A stretch of 64,000 nucleotides of DNA from UBA7446 sp038143535 (lineage in GTDB: Bacteria > Bacteroidota > Bacteroidia > Flavobacteriales > Flavobacteriaceae), in contig JAYQMD010000001.1 of the NCBI GenBank assembly GCA_038143535.1, forward strand, positions 124,001-188,000, written 5' to 3'. This document shows positions 8,238 through 17,983 of the stretch, one piece after another. Position numbers and translations under genes: made by a program. How positions within the stretch are numbered: position 1 is the stretch's first letter; every line of letters starts with the position of its first letter. Below the pieces are notes generated by a model. It was given only the letters and a program-made list of their open reading frames with translations, was not told where the DNA came from and made no database searches.

Positions 8238-9578
8238 ATGGAGCTTTTCCTTATTAAGGGCGGTCAGCTGATTTTAAGTTTATCCCTACTTATAGTTCTA
8301 CACGAACTAGGACATTTTATCCCAGCAAAACTTTTTAAAACACGGGTTGAAAAATTCTACTTGTTTTTTGACGTCAAGTTTTCACTTTTTAAAAGGAAGA
8401 TAGGCGAAACCGTCTACGGTATTGGATGGCTTCCGCTTGGTGGTTATGTGAAAATATCAGGAATGATAGATGAAAGCATGGACACCGAACAAATGGCACA
8501 GCCCGCCCAACCTTGGGAGTTTCGCGCCAAGCCAACATGGCAACGGCTGATTATCATGTTAGGCGGCGTTACGGTCAACCTAGTGCTTGGATTTTTGATT
8601 TATATGATGGTAATGTTCGTATGGGGGAAAACGGTAATTACCAACGATACTTTGGCCTACGGATTGGCACCTACGCCTACAACCTCCGCATTGGGATTTG
8701 ATGTTGGCGATAAGATATCATCCGTTGACGGCATGGTACTGGACGATGTAATGGACATCAATAAATGGTTGTTTTTACGTGATGTTTCTAACGTAGAAGT
8801 GGTCCGTGCCGACGGCACGAATGTAACCATAGCTATTCCAGAAGATTTTGGTAAACAACTTTTTGCAGCAGGCGAAATGATTCCTTTTGTACCCTATATT
8901 CCAGCCATAATAGACCGAGTGGTGGTAGGCTCTTCAGCCGAAGCAGCGGGTCTCTTGGCAAACGATCAAATCATAGGAGTTGACGGAACAGCAATCAACC
9001 CTTGGCATCCAACAACGATACCTCCTGTTCAAGTAAGCAATGCTTTTAAGCAACGCCAAGCTGAAAAGGTAGTTATGCAAATCTCAAGAGATAACATCAT
9101 AAGTGAAATTGAAATTCCGGTAGCCATAGGAGACACTTTGGGTATTTATTATAAAGAGACATTCCCAAAAGCGACTATCTATACCTATGATGTAGGTCAG
9201 AGCATCAAAGAAGGATTTAATTACGGATACTGGACGTTATATGATTACATTGCCCAGTTCAAATTTGTGTTTACTAAAAAGGGCGTAAGTCAGCTGGGTG
9301 GTTTTGGCACCATCGGTAGTTTGTTTCCAGCTGAGTGGAACTGGCGCGTATTTTGGGAACGTACTGCCTTAATATCTATTATTTTGGCGTTTATGAACGT
9401 GTTACCGATTCCAGCTTTGGACGGCGGTCATGTGGTGTTTTTAACCTACGAAATGTTAACGGGACGCAAGCCGCATCAAAAGGTGTTGGAATATGCACAG
9501 ATGATAGGCTTATTTTTATTATTGGGCTTGTTTGTTTTTGCCAACGGTAACGACATATATCGTTTTGTACTCTCGTAG
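8238..9578 (+). CDS. rseP: RIP metalloprotease RseP (site-2 protease)
   Basis: Intramembrane zinc protease of 446 residues. The HELGH zinc motif is at residues 22-26 in the first membrane helix, and the second active-site motif NVLPIPALDGGH lies near residue 396 with its metal-binding Asp. Two PDZ-like domains fill the middle (about 130-310). It cleaves anti-sigma factors or signal peptide remnants in the inner membrane. The gene is followed by tRNA-Asn, marking the edge of the conserved backbone. Confidence 0.95.
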   Translation: MELFLIKGGQLILSLSLLIVLHELGHFIPAKLFKTRVEKFYLFFDVKFSLFKRKIGETVYGIGWLPLGGYVKISGMIDESMDTEQMAQPAQPWEFRAKPTWQRLIIMLGGVTVNLVLGFLIYMMVMFVWGKTVITNDTLAYGLAPTPTTSALGFDVGDKISSVDGMVLDDVMDINKWLFLRDVSNVEVVRADGTNVTIAIPEDFGKQLFAAGEMIPFVPYIPAIIDRVVVGSSAEAAGLLANDQIIGVDGTAINPWHPTTIPPVQVSNAFKQRQAEKVVMQISRDNIISEIEIPVAIGDTLGIYYKETFPKATIYTYDVGQSIKEGFNYGYWTLYDYIAQFKFVFTKKGVSQLGGFGTIGSLFPAEWNWRVFWERTALISIILAFMNVLPIPALDGGHVVFLTYEMLTGRKPHQKVLEYAQMIGLFLLLGLFVFANGNDIYRFVLS

Positions 9579-9608
9579 ACAAGGGAATATTATTTTCTAT
9601 ATATGCGT

Positions 9609-9638
9609 TTGATAGCAACTAAATAAAAATTATATTTG
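9609..9638 (+). promoter_or_regulatory. Promoter of tRNA-Asn
   Basis: TTG at 9609-9611, a 19-base spacer and TATATTTG at 9631-9638 match the Bacteroidota TTG / TAnnTTTG layout. The -7 box ends 9 bases before the tRNA. Confidence 0.7.
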
Positions 9639-9647
9639 CCCACGTTT

Positions 9648-9721
9648 TCCTCCTTAGCTCAGTTGGTTAGAGCATCTGACTGTTAATCAGAGGGTCCTTG
9701 GTTCGAGCCCAAGAGGGGGAG
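9648..9721 (+). tRNA. tRNA-Asn(GTT)
   Basis: The 74-base cloverleaf folds fully: acceptor TCCTCCT/AGGGGGA with one U-G pair, D stem GCTC/GAGC, anticodon stem TCTGA/TCAGA around loop CTGTTAA (anticodon GTT), and T arm CTTGG-TTCGAGC-CCAAG. CCA is not encoded. Its 3' end is reused in the direct repeat that flanks the accessory region downstream. Confidence 0.97.
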
Positions 9722-9782
9722 CAAGCGTAACCGCTACACTACACATTCTTAAAGCCCACCATAGTAGGTGGGTTTTTTCTTT
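9714..9782 (+). repeat. Left copy of a ~70-bp direct repeat (possible attL at tRNA-Asn)
   Basis: Begins with the last bases of the tRNA (AGGGGGAGCA), runs through GTAACCGCTACA and ends with the terminator. A near-identical copy lies at 26165-26234; differences are one short indel just after the tRNA end and a few substitutions. Duplicated tRNA 3' ends of this kind mark integrative element borders. Confidence 0.65.
9755..9779 (+). terminator. Rho-independent terminator of tRNA-Asn
   Basis: Stem CCCACC / GGTGGG with loop ATAGTA, followed by a T tract. The same hairpin recurs at 26207-26230. Confidence 0.85.
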
Positions 9783-9882
9783 TGATGCAATTCCTGAAGT
9801 TGCAAGATTTCTGCAAGGTTTCTGTAGATGTCTCTGAATGAATATTAATTTTTAACGGACTATTTATTAGTAAAGAAGTCCT

Positions 9883-10011
9883 ATGAAATCAAAGAAAAAA
9901 GTTGTGATCCTAACCGAAAGTCAAGTAGAGTCACTAATGGGGAGCCTCAGAGAAGAAAGAGATAAGAGAATTCTCTCGGAGATCAGGAATCAAATCCCTA
10001 AAGGAAAGTAA
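9883..10011 (+). CDS. Small basic/acidic hypothetical protein (42 aa)
   Basis: Forty-two residues from an ATG, highly charged (MKSKKKVVILTESQVESL at the start) and likely one long helix. No family recognised. Its 3' end overlaps the convergent 9990-10547 gene by 22 bases, so one of the two ends may be wrong. The Lys/Glu/Arg-rich make-up suits a small cytosolic protein. Confidence 0.4.
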   Translation: MKSKKKVVILTESQVESLMGSLREERDKRILSEIRNQIPKGK

Positions 10012-10547
10012 TCGTCAGGGAACTTAAAGTTCTCACCTCTAATACGTCTCTCCATAAAATCAATAAGAGACTTCTCAGACATTCGATAGTTGGACCAGCC
10101 GCACTGAACTATGTCCATTTCTCCTTCTTGAATAATATTGAGGTAACGTTTATAAACTTCCTTTAATTTTGAAGGAAGTGACTCAATTAGTCCTTCTTTG
10201 GTATTCTGGTGTTCAAATATTGGGTGTTCTCCATGCCATTCCTCAAAAACCCATTTTCCTTTTTTGAATGTGAATTTGTAACCATAATCCTCTTCATAGT
10301 TTAACTCTAGTTGATCATTTTCAGATGGGCTGTAATCAAAGTCAAATACATTGATTGTGTTTAGCCTTCTTAAGACTTTTCTTCTCTCTATTTTATCAAT
10401 GAGATTAATTGGTTTCATCAACCCGATAGTGACCACCACTTCTTCACCATCATTAGCGCTATTCATATGCAGAACCCAATGCGGCTTAGAGTAGTCTATA
10501 TCAGCACTACAGATACAAAGTTTAAAAGGACCGTTAAGATCACACAT
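9990..10547 (-). CDS. Hypothetical protein (185 aa)
   Basis: Cytosolic protein without signal peptide or membrane helix. It is rich in aromatic and acidic residues, with WVLHMNSANDGEEVVV in the first third and WVFEEWHGEHPIF in the middle. I do not recognise a family. It lies divergently from the HTH gene that opens the methyltransferase cluster, at the left end of the accessory region, so it may belong to the restriction or defence module. Its codon use is AT-rich like its neighbours. Confidence 0.6.
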   Translation of the reverse strand: MCDLNGPFKLCICSADIDYSKPHWVLHMNSANDGEEVVVTIGLMKPINLIDKIERRKVLRRLNTINVFDFDYSPSENDQLELNYEEDYGYKFTFKKGKWVFEEWHGEHPIFEHQNTKEGLIESLPSKLKEVYKRYLNIIQEGEMDIVQCGWSNYRMSEKSLIDFMERRIRGENFKFPDDYFPLGI

Positions 10548-10631
10548 TAAAATATCTTTATATAAATATAATAATATATTGTGTATTAATTACAAAAATA
10601 TTAGATTTGATTTTACACAAATTCTAGTGTC

Positions 10632-10835
10632 ATGAATCGAATCAAAGATATTTTGGAAGAAAAGGGGATTAAACAAAAATGGCTTGCTGATAAGCTTGGT
10701 AAAAGTTTTAATTCCATTAACAGTTATGTTCAAAATCGACAACAACCTCGTTTAGAAGTATTGAACCAAATTGCTGAAATTTTGGATGTTGATATTAAAG
10801 ACTTGATTGTGTCAAGCAAACGAGATCAAGGGTAA
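10632..10835 (+). CDS. XRE-family HTH regulator, possible controller of the restriction-modification locus
   Basis: A 67-residue protein that is almost only a Cro/C1-type HTH: GIKQKWLADKLGKSFNSIN is helix 2 and 3, and the C-terminal part LEVLNQIAEILDVDIKDLI is typical. It lies 30 bases before the first methyltransferase on the same strand. Small XRE proteins here often act as controller (C) proteins that delay restriction gene expression; that role is inferred from position. Confidence 0.8.
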   Translation: MNRIKDILEEKGIKQKWLADKLGKSFNSINSYVQNRQQPRLEVLNQIAEILDVDIKDLIVSSKRDQG

Positions 10836-10865
10836 TACAAAATACTATACAAATTTACATCTTAT

Positions 10866-11921
10866 ATGAAAGGAGTTTCACTATTTTCAAGTTCAGGTAT
10901 TGGAGAATTATTTTTAAAAAAAATAGGGATAGATATTGTTTTAGCTAATGAATTAATCGAAAGAAGGGCAAATTTACACTCTGTAATTTATCCTGAAAAA
11001 GAAGTCCTTTGTGGAGATATTCAATCAAAAGATATTTTTTCAAAAGTTAATGATGTTATTAAAGAGAAAAATGTGAAGTTTTTGATCGCAACTCCTCCGT
11101 GTCAAGGATTTTCATTAATTGGGAAAAATAAAACAATGACACAAATGCAATCTGATCCTAGAAATTACTTGTTTCTAAATGTTATTGAAATAATAAAAAA
11201 GAATGAATTAGACTATATATTAATTGAAAATGTGCCAAGATTTTTAAAATTATATATACCCCATAATAATAAACCAAAAGGTGTTATTGAGATTTTAGAA
11301 AATGAATTAGGGAAAAGGTATAATATTAAATGTGATATTTTTGATAGTTCTGACTTTGGTGTACCTCAAATAAGAAAAAGGGCAATAATTAGAATTTTCA
11401 AAAAAGGTCTTAAGTGGGAAAAACCTGAAAAGGACAATCAAAAAATAACAGTTAGACAAGCAATAGGGCATTTACCATCAATAGAATCAGGGGATTTCTC
11501 TGATATTAAATGGCATTTCGGAAGAAAACATACAGTTGAACATATTAATTGTATGAAATACACTCCAGAAGGAAAATCTGCTTATCAAAATAAAATACAT
11601 TATCCTAAATCTAAGTCAGGAAAAATACCTAAAGGGTTTAAAACAACATATTCAAGAATAAAATGGGATGAGCCATGTCCGACAATAACTATAAGAAATG
11701 ATGCTGTTTCATCTCGAACAAATGTACACCCTGGCAACAAACTTTCAAATGGTACATATAGTGATGCTAGGGTTCTATCAATAAAAGAATTATTTTTATT
11801 ATCAGGTCTAGGAGAAGAATTTGATTTGCCAAGTTCTACTCCAGAAATATTGATTAGACAGGTAATAGGTGAATGTGTCCCTCCCTTATTAATTAAAAAA
11901 ATATGCGAACAAATAACTTAA
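10866..11921 (+). CDS. DNA (cytosine-5) methyltransferase, first of a tandem pair
   Basis: m5C methyltransferase of 351 residues. Motif I is GVSLFSSSGIGE at the N-terminus (SAM binding), motif IV TPPCQGFS holds the catalytic Cys79, motif VI is ENVPRF, and motif VIII/IX region QIRKRAIIRIF precedes the target-recognition part. Motif X (QVIGECVPPLLIKKI) is present, so the enzyme looks intact. It overlaps the next methyltransferase by 19 bases. The two are clearly paralogous, with shared phrases GHLPSIESG and HTPEGKSA-like text. Two m5C enzymes in tandem usually mean that the restriction site is asymmetric and each strand needs its own enzyme. Confidence 0.93.
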   Translation: MKGVSLFSSSGIGELFLKKIGIDIVLANELIERRANLHSVIYPEKEVLCGDIQSKDIFSKVNDVIKEKNVKFLIATPPCQGFSLIGKNKTMTQMQSDPRNYLFLNVIEIIKKNELDYILIENVPRFLKLYIPHNNKPKGVIEILENELGKRYNIKCDIFDSSDFGVPQIRKRAIIRIFKKGLKWEKPEKDNQKITVRQAIGHLPSIESGDFSDIKWHFGRKHTVEHINCMKYTPEGKSAYQNKIHYPKSKSGKIPKGFKTTYSRIKWDEPCPTITIRNDAVSSRTNVHPGNKLSNGTYSDARVLSIKELFLLSGLGEEFDLPSSTPEILIRQVIGECVPPLLIKKICEQIT

Positions 11922-12991
11922 AAGGAGTCTCTTTATTTTCTAGTGCAGGTATAGCAGAGACATATTTTAATGATATAAATATTCAGATTCAAGTTGCTAA
12001 TGAAATTGATAAAAAAAGATGTGATTTTTTTAGCCATTTATACCCAGATGTTAACATGATAAATGGGGACATTCAGGATCCGAAAATTAAACAAAAGATT
12101 ATTGAGCTTTCTAGAGACAAAGAATTTTTAATTGCTACACCACCTTGTCAGGGTTTCAGCACATTAGGAATTACTAAAAAAACTGATGACTTAAAAAATG
12201 ATAAAAGAAACTTTTTGATTTTTGATGTTATAGATGTTATACAAAATAGTGAATTTGAATTTATTTTAATTGAAAATGTCCCAAGATTTTTCAAGTTATA
12301 TTATCCGTATAAAAATGATTTTAAAGGAATTGAATATATTTTAAGGGATATGTTTAAAAACAAATATGAAATTAAGGCAAATGTTTTTGATGCAAAAGAT
12401 TTAGGTGTCCCTCAATTTAGAAAAAGGTCAATTATAAGGATGTATAAAAAGCATCATGAGTGGGAGGATCCACTTTTAAATGAAAAACCTATTACCCTTA
12501 GAGAGTCGATAGGTCATCTGCCAAGTATAGAGTCAGGAGAAGATTCAGGAATTAAATATCACACAGCAAAAAAGCATAACGAAAGAGATATTCTTGCTAT
12601 GAAACATACTCCAGAAGGAAAATCAGCTTTATTGAATCCCGTTTTCTACCCTAAAAAAGTTGATGGAAGCAGAATCACAGGATTTCATAACACATATAAA
12701 AGAATGAGATGGGATGAACCAGCAAAAGCAAGAACCACAAATTCTGGAAATATTGGATCTCACAATAATGTTCATCCTGGAAATAAAAACAAGGATGGTA
12801 CTTATTCTGATGCTAGAGTTTTGTCTCTTTTAGAAACATATATTGTTTCCTCTTTACCTGAAGATTGGAACACTCCAATTTGGGCTTCAGATGCTTTTAT
12901 TAGAAAAATGATTGGTGAGGCAATACCACCTCTAATGTGTAAAAAAATACTCGAAAAAATTAATCCTAATGGAAATAATAAGAGAAAATAA
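11903..12991 (+). CDS. DNA (cytosine-5) methyltransferase, second of a tandem pair
   Basis: Paralogue of the preceding gene, 362 residues. GVSLFSSAGIAE (motif I), TPPCQGFS with Cys82 (motif IV), ENVPRFF (motif VI), PQFRKRSIIR (motif VIII) and MIGEAIPPLMCKKIL (motif X) are all present. Divergence from the first enzyme is strongest between motifs VIII and IX, where the recognition domain lies, as expected if the two read opposite strands of an asymmetric site. It overlaps the restriction gene downstream by 23 bases, giving a tightly packed operon. Confidence 0.93.
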   Translation: MRTNNLKGVSLFSSAGIAETYFNDINIQIQVANEIDKKRCDFFSHLYPDVNMINGDIQDPKIKQKIIELSRDKEFLIATPPCQGFSTLGITKKTDDLKNDKRNFLIFDVIDVIQNSEFEFILIENVPRFFKLYYPYKNDFKGIEYILRDMFKNKYEIKANVFDAKDLGVPQFRKRSIIRMYKKHHEWEDPLLNEKPITLRESIGHLPSIESGEDSGIKYHTAKKHNERDILAMKHTPEGKSALLNPVFYPKKVDGSRITGFHNTYKRMRWDEPAKARTTNSGNIGSHNNVHPGNKNKDGTYSDARVLSLLETYIVSSLPEDWNTPIWASDAFIRKMIGEAIPPLMCKKILEKINPNGNNKRK

Positions 12992-14482
12992 TAATGCCTG
13001 GATAATTAACAAGCACATTAATGATATTAATCTATTGATTCTTTATGCAAAGATTTTGAAAAAAGATAATAGTTTGTCACAAGAAAGTGTTGAAGAATTC
13101 ACAACTTATTTGAAATCAATAGGTCAATATAACCCAAGATGGAATGATAGGACAATTAATTTATCCACTGCCATGAATAAAGTAAGTGAATTATGTTTTT
13201 ACATGTTTGGATATAAACATAATAATCAATTTATTTTTAGCCCATTAGGAAATCTTTTTTTAGAACAAGAATCAAATAGTACAAACAAAATGTTTGTTTT
13301 TACTTCGATGTTATGGGGGATGCAGTTTAATCATCCACACAATTCAACACCAGATTTATTTAATCTCTATCCTTTAAGATTAGTTTTTAGATTACTTATA
13401 GATGATAGAATTGATAAAAAATTGTATACCTCAGAAATTTTATATTTTTTATATTTCATTAAAGAAATTGATGATAGTTCATTTGAACAACTTGTAGATG
13501 AAATACTTGCTTTTAGAAGAATTTCAAAAGAAGATAAAATTGAGTTAATGTTAAACACTCCTGTTGGAACATTAAGCAACATAAACAAATTTGGTTATGA
13601 AAAGGCTACTGAAACTTGGTGGGCAAATAAAATCCATGAATGGGACTATTATTTTAGAAAAGTACTTGAGCAAATAAATATTTTTCAATCATTTAACGAT
13701 GAAGATTTAATTGCAAGATTTGAACAGGGGAGCTCCTCCCCACCAACAATGAGAAGTTTGAAAAACAATTATATTAAATTAAACTCAAATCTTGCGGAAT
13801 ATATTAAATTGTTAAATGACAAATATCCATTTACTGACTCCCCTGTTAAGAAAGATAATTATTTAGAAAGTGAATTTAAAGCGGATATTTATAATTTTTT
13901 ACCTGAGATATTATTTGATTTTATTGATGTAAAACCGAAAAACTATAAAGAAATTTTAGTTGTTAATAAAATATATGAAAAATCAATAAATAGAGTAAGT
14001 GATAATATTGTTTCTTATTCTACACAAGGAGAAAAACACAAAGAATTTGAAATTGCTTTAGAAGAAGGTTTTAACTCATTCAGTGATATTAAAGCTGAAA
14101 GAGTTGGAGGTGCTGGTAAAACTGATGTTGAGTGTATATATTTGAAAATAGAACGAACATTTGCTGTAGAGGCAAAAGCAACTAAGAATACATTTGGAAC
14201 GCTTCAAACAAGAAGATTAAAAGAACATAGAGAAGGTATTAATGCATGTACACTATTCTAATTACTCCTAAATACCAGCCTGTAGTAGAGAGAGACATTA
14301 AAGGAGAAGATATAGTTATTTTAAGACCCTCAATTTTGTCAGAATACATATACAATCACCTTAATAGATTTGATGAAGTTTCATTCGATGAAATTCACGG
14401 CTTAATTGAGCAAAATAAAGGAAAAGATATTAGTAGATTAGTATCTAGTATTACATTGAATAAGTTTTCAATTTCAGCTTAA
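12969..14482 (+). pseudogene. Frameshifted type II restriction endonuclease
   Basis: The first reading frame gives 430 residues (12969-14261). A second frame (14246-14482) gives 78 more that continue the protein smoothly: after GINAC the second frame reads YTILITPKYQPVVERDI, a hydrophobic strand-and-turn typical of nuclease cores. A single missing base near 14248 (TGTAC for TGTTAC) would join them. The PD-(D/E)xK-like site is visible as GAGKTDVE followed by FAVEAKATK, before the break. Cognate role is inferred from overlap with the methyltransferase pair. I cannot name the specificity; an AlwI-like family is only a guess. The break removes the last ~75 residues, so restriction is probably lost unless it is a sequencing error. 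Confidence 0.65.
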
Positions 14483-14563
14483 TTAGATCGTTTATAGAAG
14501 ATAATCATAATTAGATAGAGAATTAAATGAAATAATCAATAGAAATGTTGTATTTTAAATAAA

Positions 14564-16315
14564 ATGGCTACACTATTTAAAGAAGTAAACTATAACCTGA
14601 CAACTCTTATTCAGCAAATTGATATGGGGGTTATCGGATTACCTGATATTCAACGACCATTTGTTTGGAAAGACACTAAGGTTAGAGATCTTTTTGACAG
14701 CATGTATAAAGGATATCCCGTAGGCTACTTTCTTTTTTGGGCCAATGCAAATGTTGAGGGAACCAAAGGAATTGGTACTGCATCAAAGCAAAAACATCCG
14801 ACTCTTTTAATTGTTGACGGGCAACAACGACTAACTTCTCTTTATGCGGTTGTTAAAGGACAAGAGGTAATAAGATCAAACTATGAAAAGGCAAACATTG
14901 TAATTGCCTTTAATCCTCTTGAAGAAAAATTTGAAATCCCTGATGCTTCAATTAGAAGGAACCCGAGGTTCTTTCAGAACATATCGGATTTATGGAGAGA
15001 GGATGCAGATCTATTTGAGATCACAGATGACTTCATTGAAAGGTTGTCACAAACCGTTGATTTATCGAAAGATAAAATAAAAAAGATTAGAAAATCATTC
15101 AATAATCTAACTAATCTCCAAGGTTATCCGTTTTCTGCCCTTGAACTTTCAGCAGAAATTGATGAAGAACAGGTTGCTGATGTGTTTGTTCGAATCAATT
15201 CTCAGGGTAAAAAATTGAATCAAGCCGATTTCATTCTAACACTTATGAGTGTTTTTTGGGAGGATGGGCGAAGAGATTTAGAAGAATTTTGTGGATTATG
15301 TAGAGTTCCGTCTAAAGATGTTGCATCACCTTTTAATTACTTAATTGATCCTAACCCTGATCAAATTTTAAGAGTGTCTGTTGGTCTTGCATTTAGAAGA
15401 GCAAGATTACAATATGTATATAGTATTCTTCGAGGTAAAGACTTAGAAACAGGAGAGTTTAGTGTCTCTCGAAGAGAAAGACAATTTGAAAAACTAAAGG
15501 AATCTCAAGACAAGGCATTGAACCTTGTAAATTGGCATGAATTTATAAAATCAATAAAACAAGCGGGATTCGCCCGAAGTGATTATATCAGTTCTGCCAA
15601 CAACTTTCTATACGCCTATATTTTCTTTTTAATTGGTCGTGAGGATATCGGAATGGATCTCTATGAGTTGAAAAAACTCATTGCCAAGTGGTTTTTTATG
15701 TCTTCTATTACAGGGCGATATACTGGTTCCCCTGAAACCGCAATGGAAGGTGATTTAGCAAGACTTAGAGGTGTGAGCACATCTGAGAGGTTTAAAGAAG
15801 TTTTAGATGATATTATTAATGGTCAATTAACAAATGATTTTTGGGAAATTACTCTTCCATTAGATCTTGCTACATCATCCTCTACTTCACCATCTTTATA
15901 TGCATATTATGCTGCTCAGTATGTGTTAAGTGCGAATGGGTTGTTTAGTAAATTAAAAGTATCTGATTTACTTCAAGAGGGACTTAGAAGTAAAAAATCA
16001 GCACTCGAAAGACATCACTTATTCCCAAAGGCTTGGCTTGAAAGAAACGGTGTGCCTGATCAAACACAGAGAAATCAAATTGCTAATTATGCCTTAGTAG
16101 AATGGAGTGACAATATTAATATCTCAGATAATCACCCAAAAGAATATCTTCCACACTATTTTGATAGGTTGCCAACCCATGAAAAGGAAAGTATGTACTA
16201 CTGGCACGCATTACCCGAGAATTGGGAGGAGATGGAATATGAAGAATTTTTAGTTCAGAGAAGAAAGTTGATCTCTCAAGTTGTAAGGGACGCATATTTG
16301 AAAATTTCATCATAA
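14564..16315 (+). CDS. DUF262 and DUF1524 (GmrSD-type) nuclease, phage-defence candidate
   Basis: 583 residues. The N-terminal DUF262 domain has PDIQRPFVW and the ParB-like nucleotide motif DGQQR at 85-89. The C-terminal DUF1524 domain is a His-Me finger nuclease, with ERHHLFPKAWL near 484 and the later Asn-containing stretch. This architecture is that of GmrSD-like type IV restriction enzymes, which cut phage DNA carrying modified bases and use NTP. Whether this copy reads modified DNA is unknown. It stands alone 81 bases after the restriction gene remnant, on the same strand, and appears intact. Confidence 0.85.
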   Translation: MATLFKEVNYNLTTLIQQIDMGVIGLPDIQRPFVWKDTKVRDLFDSMYKGYPVGYFLFWANANVEGTKGIGTASKQKHPTLLIVDGQQRLTSLYAVVKGQEVIRSNYEKANIVIAFNPLEEKFEIPDASIRRNPRFFQNISDLWREDADLFEITDDFIERLSQTVDLSKDKIKKIRKSFNNLTNLQGYPFSALELSAEIDEEQVADVFVRINSQGKKLNQADFILTLMSVFWEDGRRDLEEFCGLCRVPSKDVASPFNYLIDPNPDQILRVSVGLAFRRARLQYVYSILRGKDLETGEFSVSRRERQFEKLKESQDKALNLVNWHEFIKSIKQAGFARSDYISSANNFLYAYIFFLIGREDIGMDLYELKKLIAKWFFMSSITGRYTGSPETAMEGDLARLRGVSTSERFKEVLDDIINGQLTNDFWEITLPLDLATSSSTSPSLYAYYAAQYVLSANGLFSKLKVSDLLQEGLRSKKSALERHHLFPKAWLERNGVPDQTQRNQIANYALVEWSDNINISDNHPKEYLPHYFDRLPTHEKESMYYWHALPENWEEMEYEEFLVQRRKLISQVVRDAYLKISS

Positions 16316-16346
16316 TAGATTTAAAAACTGATAGCTTTAATTGTAC

Positions 16347-17780
16347 ATGAATAGATATAGACTCTCCAAATCCACATTTATCCGTGGAACTCAATGCGAG
16401 AAGTCTCTCTATCTCTATAAACACCATTACAATCTAAAAGACCCTATACCAACGTCACTTCAAGCCGTATTTGATCAGGGAACCAATATTGGTTTGTTAG
16501 CTCAAAGTCTATTTCCTAATGGTGTGGATGCCTCCCCTGTAAACCACTTTAGGATGGTTGAATCCGTGGGGAAAACTCGTGACTTTATCTCTCAGGGCCA
16601 AACCATTATCTACGAGGCTACCTTCCTTTACAACGATGTACTTGCTGCATTAGATGTCTTGGTAAAAGATCACGATGGTTGGATAGCTTATGAGGTAAAA
16701 AGTTCAACCAAGGTCTCAGACACATATATTAAGGATGCCGCAATACAGTACTATACAATTACTAACTCAGGAATAGATCTTAAGGACATATCGATTGTTC
16801 ATATCAATAACCAATACACAAAAGATGGAGAATTAGACCTCCATCAATTATTCAGCATTGAATCTGTATATGATCAAGTTTTAGATTATCTCCCACGAAT
16901 ACCAAATGAAGTTAGAAGACTTAAAAATGTAATTGAGAGTCCTGAAATTCCTCAAGTTGATATTGGTCCTCATTGTTCTGATCCTTACGATTGTGATTTT
17001 AAGGGAACGTGTTGGAAACACATCCCTGAATATTCTGTTTTTAATATTTCAAGACTTAACGTTGATAAGAAGTTCGATTTGTATAATCAAGGATTAGTCA
17101 CATTGGATCAGATTGATCTTAGTCAAACAGACTTGAATCCAAATCAATTATTACAGGTTCAATCTGAATTGAATGGATCGAGTCATATTGACATTGATGA
17201 AATAAGAAACTTTACAAATGGATTAAACTATCCTTTATACTATTTAGACTTTGAGACCATTGGTCCCGCGGTTCCAAAATATAATGGTAGTAGACCCTAC
17301 CAACAACTGGTATTTCAATATTCTCTTCACATTCAAGAAACTCCAACACCTGATTTAGAACATCGTGAATATCTCGCAGATCCATCTCAAGATCCAAGAA
17401 TTGGATTTATAGAACAACTGATTCAGGACTGCGGCACTAGTGGTGATATATTGGTCTATAATATTGGTTTTGAGAGAGGGAAACTCAATGATCTAATAGA
17501 GGTATTCCCTGAGTATTCTAATGAGTTAAGAGGGATTGTAAATAGACTTAAAGACTTAATGATACCATTCCAACAAAAGTGGTACTATACCCCTGAAATG
17601 AAGGGGAGTTATTCAATCAAATCAGTTCTCCCTGCTCTAGTTCCTGAACTATCATATAATGACCTTGAAATTAAAGAAGGTGGTACCGCATCGAATACAT
17701 TTTTATCAATGGTAAATGGAACCTTTATAGGTAATGAGGAAGAAACAAGAAAACAACTTTTTAGGTTTTATGCTGCATGA
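16347..17780 (+). CDS. DUF2779 protein with Cas4-like and DEDD-exonuclease-like domains (3' truncated)
   Basis: About 477 residues from the ATG at 16347; a TTG six bases upstream is less likely. The N-terminal part resembles Cas4/Dna2-type PD-(D/E)xK nucleases: EATFLYNDVLAALDVLV then AYEVKSST. A cysteine group (C in CSDPYDCDFKGTC, plus Cys19) could hold an iron-sulfur cluster. The second half is an RNase-H-like exonuclease starting YYLDFETIGP. The protein stops at LFRFYAA, where family members continue about 20-30 residues with the last catalytic Asp, so the C-terminus seems cut. A recombinase stub starts 50 bases further on, consistent with a rearrangement. Confidence 0.75.
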   Translation: MNRYRLSKSTFIRGTQCEKSLYLYKHHYNLKDPIPTSLQAVFDQGTNIGLLAQSLFPNGVDASPVNHFRMVESVGKTRDFISQGQTIIYEATFLYNDVLAALDVLVKDHDGWIAYEVKSSTKVSDTYIKDAAIQYYTITNSGIDLKDISIVHINNQYTKDGELDLHQLFSIESVYDQVLDYLPRIPNEVRRLKNVIESPEIPQVDIGPHCSDPYDCDFKGTCWKHIPEYSVFNISRLNVDKKFDLYNQGLVTLDQIDLSQTDLNPNQLLQVQSELNGSSHIDIDEIRNFTNGLNYPLYYLDFETIGPAVPKYNGSRPYQQLVFQYSLHIQETPTPDLEHREYLADPSQDPRIGFIEQLIQDCGTSGDILVYNIGFERGKLNDLIEVFPEYSNELRGIVNRLKDLMIPFQQKWYYTPEMKGSYSIKSVLPALVPELSYNDLEIKEGGTASNTFLSMVNGTFIGNEEETRKQLFRFYAA

Positions 17781-17830
17781 GGGGTGTTGCTGCTATAATT
17801 TTAGGGTAGAGATAGGTAAACCTTAGAATT

Positions 17831-17983
17831 ATGAGTATTTCAGTATTATACACAAGAGTTTCGAGCGTAGATCAGAAAACGGATCGGCAAAGAGTAAAAG
17901 AGGATGATTTTGATAAAGTTATTGAAGATAAATGTTCAGGAGCCATTCCAATTTTTCAAAGACCTGAGGGTTCTTCCTTATAA
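17831..17983 (+). pseudogene. Serine recombinase (resolvase) N-terminal stub
   Basis: Fifty residues starting MSISVLYTRVSSVDQKTDRQ. They match the N-terminus of small resolvase/invertase-type recombinases, including the catalytic Ser in YTRVSS and the conserved QKTDRQ. The phrase IEDKCSGAIP follows in the right place. The frame then stops; the full enzyme needs about 180-200 residues. No continuation is seen in any frame before the first array repeat, so this is a deletion remnant. It marks the junction between the defence genes and the cassette array. Confidence 0.8.
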
